A stretch of 64,000 nt of DNA from Eucommia ulmoides (lineage: Eukaryota; Streptophyta; Magnoliopsida; Garryales; Eucommiaceae), in NCBI GenBank assembly GCA_016647705.1, contig CM028326.1, forward strand, positions 43,740,785-43,804,784, read 5' to 3'. Within the stretch, counting starts at the first letter, position 1. The number at the start of each line of letters is the position of its first letter. This document shows, piece after piece, positions 43,366 to 55,000 of the stretch. The translations under genes and the position numbers were made by a program. The notes under the pieces are model-generated. The model worked only from the letters and a program-made list of their open reading frames with translations, was not told the DNA's origin and made no database searches.

Positions 43366-44765
43366 TTATTTCGTCGCTACGATACCGCAAATGTACGGGT
43401 CAAGTTTTTATAGAATAGAAAAAGTAGGGATTGTCGAATCTACAGGGATTGGTTTAGATTGTTGCTAAGTACCACGATTATGGTAACTCAACATTATCTA
43501 GGCAATCAAATTTTGGGTTTTTAAAACTAAAATAACTAAAATAAATATATATACAAAATTAAAATAAAATATGGATTATATATGCACAAATGTTCTAGGG
43601 GCTTGAATTCATCTCGTTATTCTCGTGTTTTCCTATTTTATAATTATTAGTTAATTCCGTTCATTCAATAATCAAAGTCCTCGTGCTATTGCTCTTTCAC
43701 TACCTCTCCCGAGCATTAAGTGAGAGAATATGTAATTACTTCAATACCGATATCCCTATCCTGTATTTAAGGAAAAATATTCTCTATACCCGACCTTATA
43801 GATTATGTAAGCTCTAAATATCTCCCGATTTATTAAAGCTTACATTGTGTTTAACCTTAGTCCGAACCTCAGATTACCTCTCCTGAGTGCCAAATCCCAA
43901 GTTTTCAATTCAACCAAAATACCGTATGTGAGCATATAATGGAAGCATGAAGAAGGCAAACATAATTGAATGGAAAACCTAGCTGGTAAATCTAGAACTT
44001 GATCACTTTTCGATGTCACAAATCCTAAATTCCCAATTAGATTAATTAGTTGTTGATTTCCTCCCGGACTCACAACAACCTAAACTATGCACTCCCAATT
44101 TTGGTTACGAATTCAACCTCTCTCGAGTATAGAATTCACAAACTAAACTAATCTAACTCAATGGTTTCATTAATCAAATACATTAGGCCTAAGAGATGAA
44201 TAAAATGGAATTAAATTTAACAATTGACAAAATATTCACAACACGGTTCAAACGAGACTACATCAATCCCTAGATCTAGATATTAACTCAACATAGACAA
44301 ATCCATAACCAATCTTTTCAATAAATTCATAATTGTAAACATGTTCAACGCACTACGACAAATACAAAGTTTAATTAAGATTAGGGGGAGAGAAGGGAAA
44401 AGAAAATGCTTATTATGGGTTTGGGCTCCAAATATTCAATCCCACGTGCCACCAATGATGTTTTATTCATCGATCTCGCATCAAAATGCCATCATCCGAT
44501 GTGTTCTTCCCAAAATCGTCTTATTTTGCTCCCAAAATCGTTTCCCATCTGTTCTTCTTCATCTCCCTCTCCCCTTTGGTAAAAATGAGCTTAAATACCT
44601 TATTTTAGGGTTTAGATGTGACAGACAGCACTGCAACATGTGTTTTAGCGCGTTGCAGTGCGACAAGGATAGAAACCCATTGACGGGAGCGCGCTGCAGC
44701 GCGCATTGGGCAATATAAATCAGTATTTTGTATTTTTATCGTACCTTTGTCCACCAAACTCCAAT
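43345..44765 (-). mobile_element. LTR family A, copy A4, diverged
   Basis: On the minus strand the tail matches A1/A3 (cctagataatgttgagtt, gtacttagcaacaatctaaa, ccaatccctgtagattcgac), with 'aggtaatctgaggttcgg' and 'ctcgggagaggtag' words. The 5' part is too diverged to place the start. The palindrome slot (44628-44704) holds GCACTGCAAC...GTTGCAGTGC and the 16-bp palindrome GCGCGCTGCAGCGCGC. The 125-codon plus-strand frame over it is chance. Confidence 0.55.
44628..44704. repeat. two strong palindromes in A4
   Basis: GCACTGCAAC (44628-44637) pairs exactly with 44652-44661. GCGCGCTGCAGCGCGC (44689-44704) is a perfect palindrome. They occupy the region corresponding to the accgcc/ggcggt cluster in A1 and A3. 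Confidence 0.9.
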
Positions 44766-44894
44766 TGAGATGATTAAAAAATTTGTGAAAATCTAAGACG
44801 TGTATCTACATCTTCTATGTTTTACGGTTTTTTAAAATTAGATTGCATCAAAGTAAAAAATGGCCTTGAAGCTGGGTTGGTTTTAGTTGATTAT

Positions 44895-45052
44895 TAGTTT
44901 CTTTTAGTTGTAAACAACCTGAATCACAACGTTAATTAGTTATTATTAATAGTTTTTAAAGTTGTGAACAACTTGAATCAAAACGTTAATTATGTTTATT
45001 ATTAAACATTTTAAAGCTGTGAACAACCTGAATCACAACATGACATGTACAT
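44895..45052. repeat. about 58-bp tandem repeat, three copies
   Basis: The unit is ttttaaagttgtgaacaacc-tgaatcacaacgttaatta-gttattatta. Copies end near 44945, 44992 and 45045. Confidence 0.75.
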
Positions 45053-45059
45053 AGACTCT

Positions 45060-45700
45060 TTGATTTTGTCAAGAAAACCTTGACCAAACTCTTTTGTTTT
45101 GATTAGTTAGTGTTAGTGTGTGAGTTGTTAGTTAAAAAATGAAAATAAATACCATATATTTATGCCTGTCCTACTCGTAACTAAGAAAAATGGGTAGGTT
45201 TTCTGAAGAAGAATCACACATATCTCCGAAGGAATAGAGACCCTTCCTTTATCTCGAGTTCTCAGTTATAAGGGTCTATCGGTGTAGTATATAAGTATAT
45301 ATATGTATAGGTGCCAGCCAACTTGATTGTGATCTTGATGTTTAGAAAAAAGTAAATTCGGTTATTAATAATTATATAGTTTGTATTAACAGTTAGTAAA
45401 TGGTCAATTTAAAGTTTTTGAGAGAATCGTAGAGAGTACGCACAGCTTATGGTGTGATTGTTGTTTTGTTTGAATCCTCACATGTTCTTAAAATGTTCTT
45501 CGATGATTTGGGTCCTCACAAGTTCTTAATATGTTCTCAAATGTTCTTGAGATGACTGAAATAATTTTCTATGATTTGAGCACAGTTTGGTTATTAAAGC
45601 GATGATTAAGTGTTTGTTTAGCTGTTATAACAAAAATTAAGTGTTGTTTGGTTGTTCATGGGTTTTATGTGTTATGTACATGAAATTAAAGTGTGTGAAA
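45060..45700. other. AT-rich region, nothing recognised
   Basis: Repeats of 'cacatgttcttaaaatgttctt' (45478-45560) and 'gttatgtacatgaaatta' (45670-45735). No gene seen. Confidence 0.4.
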
Positions 45701-47239
45701 AACATGATTATGTTATGTACAAGTAACATACACATGATTAAACCAAGGTCAAAGGGGTTTTTGAAGAAAACATACATACTTAGGGGATGTAGTCTTCCCT
45801 AAGTGATTACCTCCTTTTTCTCCTTGATCTTCTTGGTTGAACCTCGATCTATGATCATTGATCTCTTGGGTTCTTTCTCTAATAACCCCAAGAACACCCT
45901 ATTTAGGTAAACTGGTCTTTCCTAAGTAGCTATCTCCCTTCACTCCTTGATATCCTTGGCTCGGCTTTGATCGGTGATCACCTTCCTCTTGGGTCCTTGA
46001 TCCAAGAACTTCAGGAACACCCTCCAAGACCATATTTTAGTAGAATACTGGTGTGTTATTCATGAAAAATTCTTGAGAGGCCTAGGACCCGAGATAGTTG
46101 ATCGAGTTTAGAGATAGAAACTAGGCCTTTATGACTTGAATTTTATGAAAACAAGCCCCCTATTTATAGGCCTGGGATGCCTGCGCATTTGTTAATGAGT
46201 AGGAATATCTAAGCTATTTTTAGGTAATGTTTGGCTGAGGGGACTTCGTCTCTTGTTTTGGTTTTGTTTAGCTTTGAACAAATTTCAGGTGCAAGGAAAG
46301 ATTCTATTAGATTTAGTAATCATTACCAATCATTGACTCTCTTCCAATCATATAGGTTGCACATGGGTGCATTAATGGCTTGATGTGACACTTTTAATTC
46401 GGTTTAGGGGCCAAGTACCAGTTAGTTTCACTATTTCGGTTTAGTTGCCATTAATGCTTTCCAAATGCATTGAACCTAGTCTTGATGTGTCACCATTTCA
46501 TTTTATGATCTTTTATGAGTCATTACTTGGTGAGCACTCATCCGACTGCTTTTGGATTGAATCGGGTTAACTTGCCTTGAAACCGACGATTGGTTTCCAA
46601 GTTCTTTAGTTACCCTAAGATATTTTTGTAAAAATATCTGGATCCTTTGAACCTAACCATTCTATGTCATCCTTGAATGTGTCCTATCCATGTCATCCCA
46701 AGAATTTAACGCTTGATGGGGTTGGCATTCAATGCTCATGAAATACCTAACTTAGGCGGCGAACTGAATCGATTTAGTTTCGATAATGGTTTCTCGTATC
46801 CTAGGTGTCTTGGTTTCCTTCCTAGATATTTTTTAGGAAACTTCTAGGAAGGTTCATTAGTCATTTCAAGGCCTCCTTTGTGGGCCTTTAATGATGGTTG
46901 GGCCCTTGATTCATTGGGCCTAGGGTGATTTATCAAGACATCTTGGATTGCTGTAATCCAAATCAAGCCCAATTGTTAAATCACCCTAGTAATTTAGGGC
47001 TTTGTCATGACCTTTCCAAGTCTTGATTAATGTTTCTTATATTGTTTATCGGTGGTGTTTGATGTAATATGGATAAATGAAATAATTTTTTTGGTGTTAA
47101 ACCTACAATATTAAGTGAAAGTAAATGTTTCAAGGTCAAGGTAGGTAGAAATTCATTCCCTTTAAACCTGAGTTTAAAGTTTATCTAAACTTGTACTTGA
47201 TCCGGCACTGACTAACTGAGACAAAACGCGATGTCTACA
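45700..47239 (-). mobile_element. LTR family B, copy B2
   Basis: On the minus strand it starts TGTAGACATCGCGTTTTGTC at 47239 and aligns with B1 to about 46790. It continues through U3 to a TATA box GGCCTATAAATAGGGGG (about 46180-46164). Downstream (R/U5 side) is a duplicated block of about 125 bp, 45775-45905 and 45905-46030 (cttccctaagt...ctccttgat...gatca). The end near 45700 is a guess. The internal side beyond 47240 does not match the B1/B3 flank. Confidence 0.6.
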
Positions 47240-47249
47240 ACGTGTCTAC

Positions 47250-48995
47250 CTCTTCTGCTTCTATTGCTAAGGATACCTTTAGAGAGTCTCAAGATGATTC
47301 TTCGCCAATTGCTAGTTAGTCGGGTGCTCCTATTGGTCAGGAATATGCTGGCCCTTTTGATGCAGCTGAGATGGCGGCGAATTCGGACTATTTCCCTCTA
47401 GAGGACGCGGTGCCTGACTTGAGCATTCTTGATGATTTCCTGGTAGGCAGCTTTGAGCCTGGTGATCTTATTCCTAGACCTTTCCATCATAGAGCCATCA
47501 CTTTTGATGTGGAGAGGCTCGAGCTCATAACGCTCAAGGATTAGTCCATAGTTGGAGATCTTCGCGATAATCCTTCCATATTCTTTCATTCTGCCCAGGT
47601 TATTTACTAAGACCTTCCTTAATTTACCTTGTCTTTTGAATGAACAATATCTTATTGCTTCTTGAGTTGATTTTTGTATAGGTTAACCCCCATTTTAATG
47701 GGAATTTTAGGGGGTCATGGTTGACTTTTTACACCTTCTACTCGAAGAGGATGCACTCCGATTATCTCTTATTCCTTCTGAGATGTGGCTTTAGAGATTT
47801 TCTTACCATTCAGGCTTTCTGCATAGATCATGTTTATCCTAATGCCTTCATAGAGACTTGGTTTTTTTTATGACGAATTCTATTAATTTGATCTACGGGG
47901 AGTTGGTGTCGATGCTCCTTGATTAGGCGATGATCACCGGAGTTCGCTTCCAAGGATGAGCCGTTCCCTTGAGGGAGATGTTATAGGTGGAGACAGAGGA
48001 GCTCCTAGGTAATATACCGAAAAAGGTGAGGAGTGGGGAGTACATTCAACAAAATTACTTATTAGACGAGTCAACCTTTATGCTTCCAGCTCTTGAGGAC
48101 TCGAAGTTGAGGGACCAATACTATTGCGTTTTACTACTTCTATTTTTTAGTGGTTCTTTCACGGATTCCTTGAGTTCCACCATCCATTTTCACTTCGTGG
48201 GGGCTTTGAGATAGTTAGATAGCTTGGCAAAACTCAACTGGAGGAGCTTTACATTCCCAACCTTCATGCTAGGTATGCGCTATTGTGTTGATTCGAGTTG
48301 GTAGAGTGACGGGTTTCTGGCAGTTTCTACCCGTGAGTACATTTTAAATTTTTTAATCTTTTCTTTGTATTCTTCTTTTATATTTCTCAATTGCTTTTGT
48401 TTCTTTTATTTTTCTTGTAGTATTGGGCATATGAGTACTTTCTCTCATGTCGGCCATACTACACTGTGGACGATTGCTTTCCCTGCCAGGCAAAATGGTA
48501 TCTCTCCAACCTGGAGGGGGGTTCCTCTTTCCAGGACCATATAGTGGCTCGTACTCAGCTAGTGTTCTCGACGTATAGAGATATCATCTGGGAGCTATGT
48601 CGCTGTGACACTCATTGGGCAGAGATGCTTCTTGAGATAATACTATTGACTCAACATCGTATCTTTAGAGGTCCATCTTATTGGGAGTTGTTTATGGGTG
48701 AGAAAGTCACACCTCAGATTTCTAATAGGTTATGTTAACCTTCTGATCCTCCGGCTGTGCGATTTAGACCCTATGCTGATATTGTTTATCCAGATATACT
48801 TGATCAAGCGGTTCCCACAGACGTGTTAGTTGTTCCCCCAATTTTTGTGAACGAGTATCTTTAGTGGTTTTCACTACTATTGATTGGCCCTCAAAAGAAC
48901 AAAGCTCACCTGGTGGGTGGTACCTTGCTAGGCCATAGGGTGCTGACCTTTTGGGCTAGTCATAGTGACGAGGAGGTAGTTCCAGCCTCTTAACT
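47250..48995 (+). pseudogene. PMD-like transposon protein, first block
   Basis: Pieces on the plus strand resemble retroelement-borne PMD proteins: GFRDFLTIQAFCIDHVYPNA followed by NLIYGELVSMLLD and AMITGVRFQG (47780-47960), which parallel the GEMTVTLQDVA core. Then come DESTFMLPALEDSKLRDQYY (48065-48125), and VDDCFPCQAKWYLSNLEGGS with HRIFRGPSYWELFMGE (48460-48720). Many stops and frameshifts. It is antisense to the adjacent family B LTR, as the coiled-coil gene is in the 25-33 kb element. Confidence 0.5.
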
Positions 48996-49259
48996 TATTG
49001 TTATTAGAGCTAAAAGGGACACTCTCAGAGAGTAGTGTTGTTGGTATGGTAAGGATTTGTAGTGAGAGGTCATAGACTTCGTGCGTTATTATCAGATCTT
49101 CATACCCCGATTCCTCCACTTGAGGATCACATGACTACTCCTGGTACAACAAAGTTCATAAGTAACCTGGAGGCACTTATTCTACTTGCTATGCCGACCC
49201 TACCAATATGGGGGTTCGGGAGGGGGTATGGACTAACCCATGTTTGACCCTTGACAGGC

Positions 49260-49500
49260 GCAGATATTTTCTTTTCTTTGGTTGTACATTTATATTTTTT
49301 GGATATGTATTATAGTAGATATAATTATACATGTATCATTTTTTGGATATGTATTGTAGTGGATATAGTTTGTACATTTTATTCATGATGTATGTATATG
49401 TATTTTTCTTTCTTATTGTATCTTTCTTTATTATTGCATGACATGTATCTTTATTATCTTAGCTTTTTACATTTATTTGCAGTGGGGGTGGAATGTTGGT
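49260..49500. other. AT-rich spacer
   Basis: Repeated 'ttttttggatatgtattgtagt' (49297-49360). No gene. Confidence 0.4.
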
Positions 49501-51290
49501 AGTGTAGATACTTAGTTGATCAAAAGACTTCTTTTCACTTATTAGATTATTAGCATGTATTTCTTTTTTCTTTTTAAATCACTTTATGCTAACGTCTTTC
49601 CTAAAACATAAATAAACCCAACTTTGATAAAAATATTTCATGCATGAGATTTTTCTTATCATATCAAGATATCGTGTTGGGTTGTTTTGGACGCTGCCAT
49701 TTTTCTTGGGAGAAAGGGAAGCGATCGACTGCCTTTTTTCCAAAAAAAGGCCAATCATCTGATCATACTATCTCTTTCCCAAAGGTGGAGAGACCTGACA
49801 ATGTTACAACTCAGTCTGGACAAGTAGGACCATTTTGAATAATTATACAATTTTAAAGAAAATTTATAATGTACTTGACATACCTCGTTTTTTTGGCATA
49901 TGTGTGGATGATATTTTCTTTGAGTAAACTTTCTCCAGGGTGTTTCCTTCAGAGCTATTTGTCTCAGGTTCATATTCCACCAGCCGAACCGCTTTCCTTT
50001 GTCTGATTGGTTGGAGTCGATGACTTCGACCGAGTTAGTACTTTTACGTACCATGCTTGGGCACATCACGGAGCTTCACCCAGTGATAGTAAATGGGCAA
50101 TTCTTTAAGAGTTTAGTATGCCTATGGGTACCAGTATCTTTGTGCTTTCATTTTGGGGTGACTGAGCTGACTCCGTGATTAGAAGAGGTGTTCTTTTTGT
50201 TCGACTTCCTCTGTTAGGAGAGATTCCTTGCTTCCCGTTGTCGTCAAGGACTCGATTATCACAGACACTGGGAGTGGAGAGAAACCATTACTACTGCGCC
50301 AGAATATTGAGGATAATGTCTTAAAGTTTGACATCTTTCGGAGGTGGTTTTCTGATGATCATGGATACCAGTGTTATGGGGACATGTGGAGTAGTTATGA
50401 AGACTGGCGGGCGCACCGAATGATTATACTGATTGCTTTATTTTTAGAGGAGACACTATTTCCCAGCAAGGGAAGTGGTCTCTTAGGTCAGAGATCCTTC
50501 TGGCTGAGAGGATGATTTCTGATTCGTCTTGCCTGATAGTTCCTCTTATATTGGCGAAGTTATATTGATAGTTGACTGCTTGTTAGTTTGGGGATCATTA
50601 CTTCTTCGAGAGTTGTGTACTACTGCAAATGTGGCCTACTTTCCATATAATTAGACTACCTATGGAGGCTTGGTTATTAGAGGATTAAATAGTACACCGG
50701 CTATCTTCTCAGTTCCCTTAGATTACACAGCATCTTGGCTATCCACCAAACTGGGCGTCGCTTTTGGTTGAGATGGTTAGTTCAGACGTCCTATGGACTA
50801 CTAATGATACGAGGTCGATTAATAGTTTCTTGGATTGCTTGGACTTTATCTTCATTAATCTTTTGGGATTCCAAGGCTGTGTTCCTTACATTAATGTCGA
50901 ATGCGTTGTTAGTTGAGTAGGACTCAACACATTTCTTTGGTTGATGGCACGATTGTAGCTTGTTATACTTTCGAGTTGGAGACGAGGCTCGAGATACCGT
51001 GGCCTATGCTCTGCGAGATCATCGTTGTTTAACTTCTAATGGGCTACCCTTTTAGACCAATCACTCTGCAACTACAGCGTATATGATCAGGATGGACCCT
51101 CGTTATCGTCCCGTGATCTCACAGTCTTTTGAGATATCTATGACTCAGGCTCTTTCTTTGTTGGTTGAAGATACTTCATCTACTTCAGATTATCCATCCA
51201 CTTTTATGGAGAAAAAGTTTGCTCAAATCTGCTCCTGCCTAAAGGCTTTGGATTATGTGCGATCTCTGCATTTGTCCTTTACTCTCTGAT
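49501..51290 (+). pseudogene. PMD/DUF7745-like transposon protein, second block
   Basis: The frame at 50040-50190 reads MLGHITELHPVIVNGQFF, then LCFHFGVTELTP and EEVFFLFD. This fits the start of DUF7745/PMD-type transposon proteins (family form FWDP--VF-FG--EL-PTLEEY). Later pieces (50735-50920, 51083-51289) are open but unrecognised; the last ends in a leucine-rich stretch. Stops and frameshifts are frequent. It may be one gene with 47250-48995 or a second copy. Confidence 0.4.
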
Positions 51291-51299
51291 AGTCTGACA

Positions 51300-52240
51300 C
51301 CGAATCCTTTTGATTGGTTTAATTGTATTTTGCTTTTGGCTGTACTTGAAATATTATCAGTTTTACCTAGTACTTAGTGTATGAAGCTTTTTAGTGCTGG
51401 TTAGTTATTTAAATCTGTCTTATGAATCTTATGTAAATGTTTAGGTGATAATTATTGTTTATTATGTCTTTTGTGCTTCCATAATTTTTTAGAGTTAGGT
51501 TAATTACCCTTTGCCTTTAGCTATCCTAAAGTAACTTCTCCTGTTTTAAGAAAATGGGAGAAAGGTCATGGGCACTTGCTCGGGCTTTCCTCCAGGTTCA
51601 AGAATCTTGATAACATGAGCACCTATTTTTCTTTGGATGACATAAACATTGCTTGTTTATTATACTTTTCCTCATTCAAGTACTTTTGTCCTTCTTTATT
51701 TGGTTTATAATATAAGGGGTAGCAAATCATATTAGGTTGATTTCTATCCCTTTCATTTTCCTAGATTCCCTTTAGTTTAGATTTTAGCATCTTGAATTAT
51801 TGTCCTTATCATGCCCTTGTATATATCCCTCTTTATCTATTATAAAATTATTTAACTAAAGTACGTTTTTAACTGCCATATTCTGGCATTCACAAAATGG
51901 TTTGCTATCATAATTTGCTACATCAATTTTTTTTTGGAATATCGTAAGTATAATTTTAATAGGAATTTAGATCAATCACCTTAGTAGTTTGTTATCTAGA
52001 ATCGTCTAGTCCAATTCCATCAAGTTTTGATATTTGATTTTTTCTAAGATCGTTATTTGGATTATTGAGGCCATGTATGCTACACGAGGTTTCTTTGACG
52101 GCTTTGCTTTACTTATTCTATCTTGAACTAAAGGAAAATGGAATGGGCCTTCCAGAGAAGACTCAGAGGAGGGAAAAAATAAGTAATGGAGAAACAAGTA
52201 CTAGTTAATGACGATTAACAATATTTTTTGTTGTTTTTTT
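51300..52240. other. AT-rich region, nothing recognised
   Basis: No long frames or transposon termini seen. It may contain unrecognised LTR sequence on the U3/R side of copy B3. Confidence 0.35.
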
Positions 52241-52361
52241 TAGTATCCAATGTGATATTAAAGTTTAAATTCATTCTCTTTAAAAGTAAGTTTAAAGTTT
52301 ATCTAAACTTGTACTTTCGATTTGACACTTATGAGGGGGGGGAGAAAATGCGGTACCTACT
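52240..52361 (-). mobile_element. LTR family B, copy B3 terminus
   Basis: The minus-strand start near 52361 is degenerate (CAGTAGGTACCGCATTTTC). The next 100 bases match B1 and B2 (agtacaagtttagataaact, ttaaa, gagaatgaattt). The plus-side flank 52362-52470 matches 36953-37065. Similarity is lost below about 52240. Confidence 0.55.
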
Positions 52362-52519
52362 GCTGTCACTCTTTGTCATGCGAATTTATTCGTAATGACA
52401 AAGAAGGAGGCACAAATATTTTGTTCCATAAGACATGAAATTTTAAAGACATAAATTTAAATTTTAACTTAAGCATAGTTTAGGAGTGTATTTTGAACAT
52501 TGTTGTATCTACCCTTTGG

Positions 52520-53730
52520 AAGCAGTAAAGTATTTTCTCAAAGGAGGCTGAAATGATGGTCCTTGATGATCTCGGAGGAGGATGAATGATCAGTCCCTGA
52601 GGGCTATTACTGAATCTTCTCAAAGGAGGCTGAATGACCTGTCCTTGAGGGTTACCACTCGATCTTCTCAAAGAAGGCTAAATGACCGGTCTTTGAGGGT
52701 TATTATTGATTTTTCTCAAATGCAGCTGAATGACCTGTCCCCGAGGCTTTATGGAATCTTCTCAAAAGAGAATGATCAGTCCTTGAGGGATGTTACAGAC
52801 TCTCTTCAAATGAGGCTAAATGACTAATCCTTGAAGCTCTGAAAGGAGGCTGAATGACCTGTCCTTGAGTATCTATGGGATCTTTTCAAAGGAGGACAAA
52901 TACTCGATCCTTGAAGATCTCAAAAGACCTGAATAACTAGTTTTTGAGAATACGGGCTTTATTCAAAGAAGGCTGAATGACCATTCCTTGAAGATCTTAT
53001 AGGTGGCTGAATAACCGTCCTTGAGTATACTACAAAATTTCTTCGAAAGAGGTAGATTGACCGGTCCTTGAAGATCTCAAAAGAGGCTAAATGACCGGTC
53101 CTTGAGGATCTACTTTGTAGTACTAGGAGAATGATGACTCATCGTTATCTCTATAGTTTTCTTAGGAAAGAAAATTCCAGGAATGTACGAATGGGTTTCT
53201 TAGATATCTTTGTATCATCCTTTAGGCAAACTACATTCCTTCCTAATTGATAAGGCATCATATCAAAGGAGGTTGAATGACCAGTCTTTGAGGATTACTA
53301 TGACAATTTCTTCAAATGAGGTTAAATCATCGGTCCTTGAAGATCTCAAAGGAGGTTGAATGACTGGTCATTGAGTATTACTGTAGCTTTGGGAGAATGA
53401 TGACTCATTTACATCTCCGGAACTTCTTAGGAAAGCAAATACTGGGAACGTATGAATGGGTTCCTTGGATATTGTTGTATTATTATAGGAACATTATATT
53501 CCTTGCTAAAGGGTGAGAAATCTCCTCAAAAGAGGCTGAACAACCTGTCCTTGGGGATTACTACGGAATTTCTTCAAAGCAGTTTGAATGACTTATCCTC
53601 AGAGATTACCGCATTCCTTCCTAATGACGAGGAATATTCTCAAAGGAGGTCGAATGACCGGTCCTAGAGGATCTCAAAGGAGGTTGAATGATTTGTCCTT
53701 AAGGATTACCGCAATTTTGATGACTTATTG
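52520..53730. repeat. hairpin minisatellite beside B3
   Basis: Irregular tandem units of 45-60 bp: tcaaaggaggctgaatgacc-ggtccttgaggat. At 52668-52698 the arms CTCAAAGA and TCTTTGAG pair exactly around 'aggctaaatgaccgg'. Other units have TCAAAGGA/TCCTTGA arms. Larger blocks (ctttgggagaatgatgactc ... gtatgaatgggtt) repeat at 53120-53200 and 53390-53470. The long frames across it are repeat by-products. Confidence 0.85.
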
Positions 53731-53779
53731 CCATCTCCTGGTTATGATCGTTCCCATTTAGGAGCTTTCCTACATATCT

Positions 53780-55000
53780 TAGACTTAAATAAGAATAAGG
53801 GAAAATGTAGTAATAACAGGTAAAGTAAATCAGGATTGGGTGGAATGGTTCTAGGTTAGAGAAAACAGTTTTAGGGTGTCTTGTCAGTCTAAGACCAAGG
53901 TCGACATTAAAGCAATATATTTATTGATTAATTAGTTAGCTTGATCGAACCCCATTAGGACGCCTACATATCTCAAATTCAACTAAGAATCAGGTCAAAT
54001 ATAGTTAAGATATGTAATTTAAATTGATATTTGGTAGAAAGGGTTATTGGTTAGAGAAATTGATTCTTGGGTCTTTATATCAATTCATGATTGAAAATGA
54101 CAAAAATAATTCTCACTGGAGAAAACCCTCGAGAAAACTCGACATTTAGTGGAGTTTCATGGCCATATCCCATTTGAGACTGCCGACAAGGACTCAAAAA
54201 CTTCCTGTGGAAAATTACCTCGGATAAAATGTACCCCAGTTGTAGACTATGGCTTGATGATGGTTGTTTATGTTTAGGGATAGGTTAATTGATCTACATA
54301 CTCCATACCTAAAATGGGGGGCCTAAAAGGTTTTAGTGATGGTTTAGGGGGGTAGCAACCCATCAAATAGGGTGGCCGACCCATTTAGCATCTTCGGTGT
54401 ACTCACCAGGGCACGCGCCTTAGTGAATGTGTAGAACATGGCTGCCAATAAATATACAACACTTTTCCCATTCCTACTTGCTAATTCACATATACTTGCT
54501 TGCATGCTCTCAAACCTCTTGCAAGACTCTTTCTCTCTCTAGGAAAACTCTCTAGATTTAGTCTCTCATTTCCATACAAAAACGAAAGATAATCCTCATA
54601 AAAGATCAAAAAGAAGAAAAGAAAAAGAAGAAAATAGGAGACTTCTACCTTTAAACAAGGTAAGTCTTCCACAAACCTCCTCAATTTTTTATTTTTATTT
54701 TTAACCGATATAAAGGCGAACATAAAACTGACCATAACCTAAGAGGATGTTCCCAGGTGAACACTAAAAAAGTTTATTTTCTATATTTTCCTTTTTAGTC
54801 ATTTACTTTTCCGAACTTTAAAGTTTAGTTATTTATTTTCTGCTCTGTGCCTTTCCATGCCTTACTTTTTAAGCTATTTACTTTCTTGTCATTTACATTT
54901 AAGTTATTTAAATTTTTTGTCCTTTAAATTTCTGTCTTTTATTTTCCTTCTCTACATCTTTCCGTACTTTAAATTTCATGCAATTTACTTTCTCTGTGAT
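53780..55000 (+). mobile_element. retroelement leader/LTR sequence, family B relative
   Basis: 54030-54105 matches 40345-40420. 54440-54700 has a TATA-like AATAAATATAC and a leader with ctctctctctagg. 54640-54990 matches 5960-6330. A CCTACATA-type unit occurs at 53940-54010. No coding frame. Confidence 0.4.

Noticed and set aside
44341..44718. 125-codon plus-strand frame
   Set aside because: It lies across the diverged LTR A4, opposite to its direction, with no recognisable domain.
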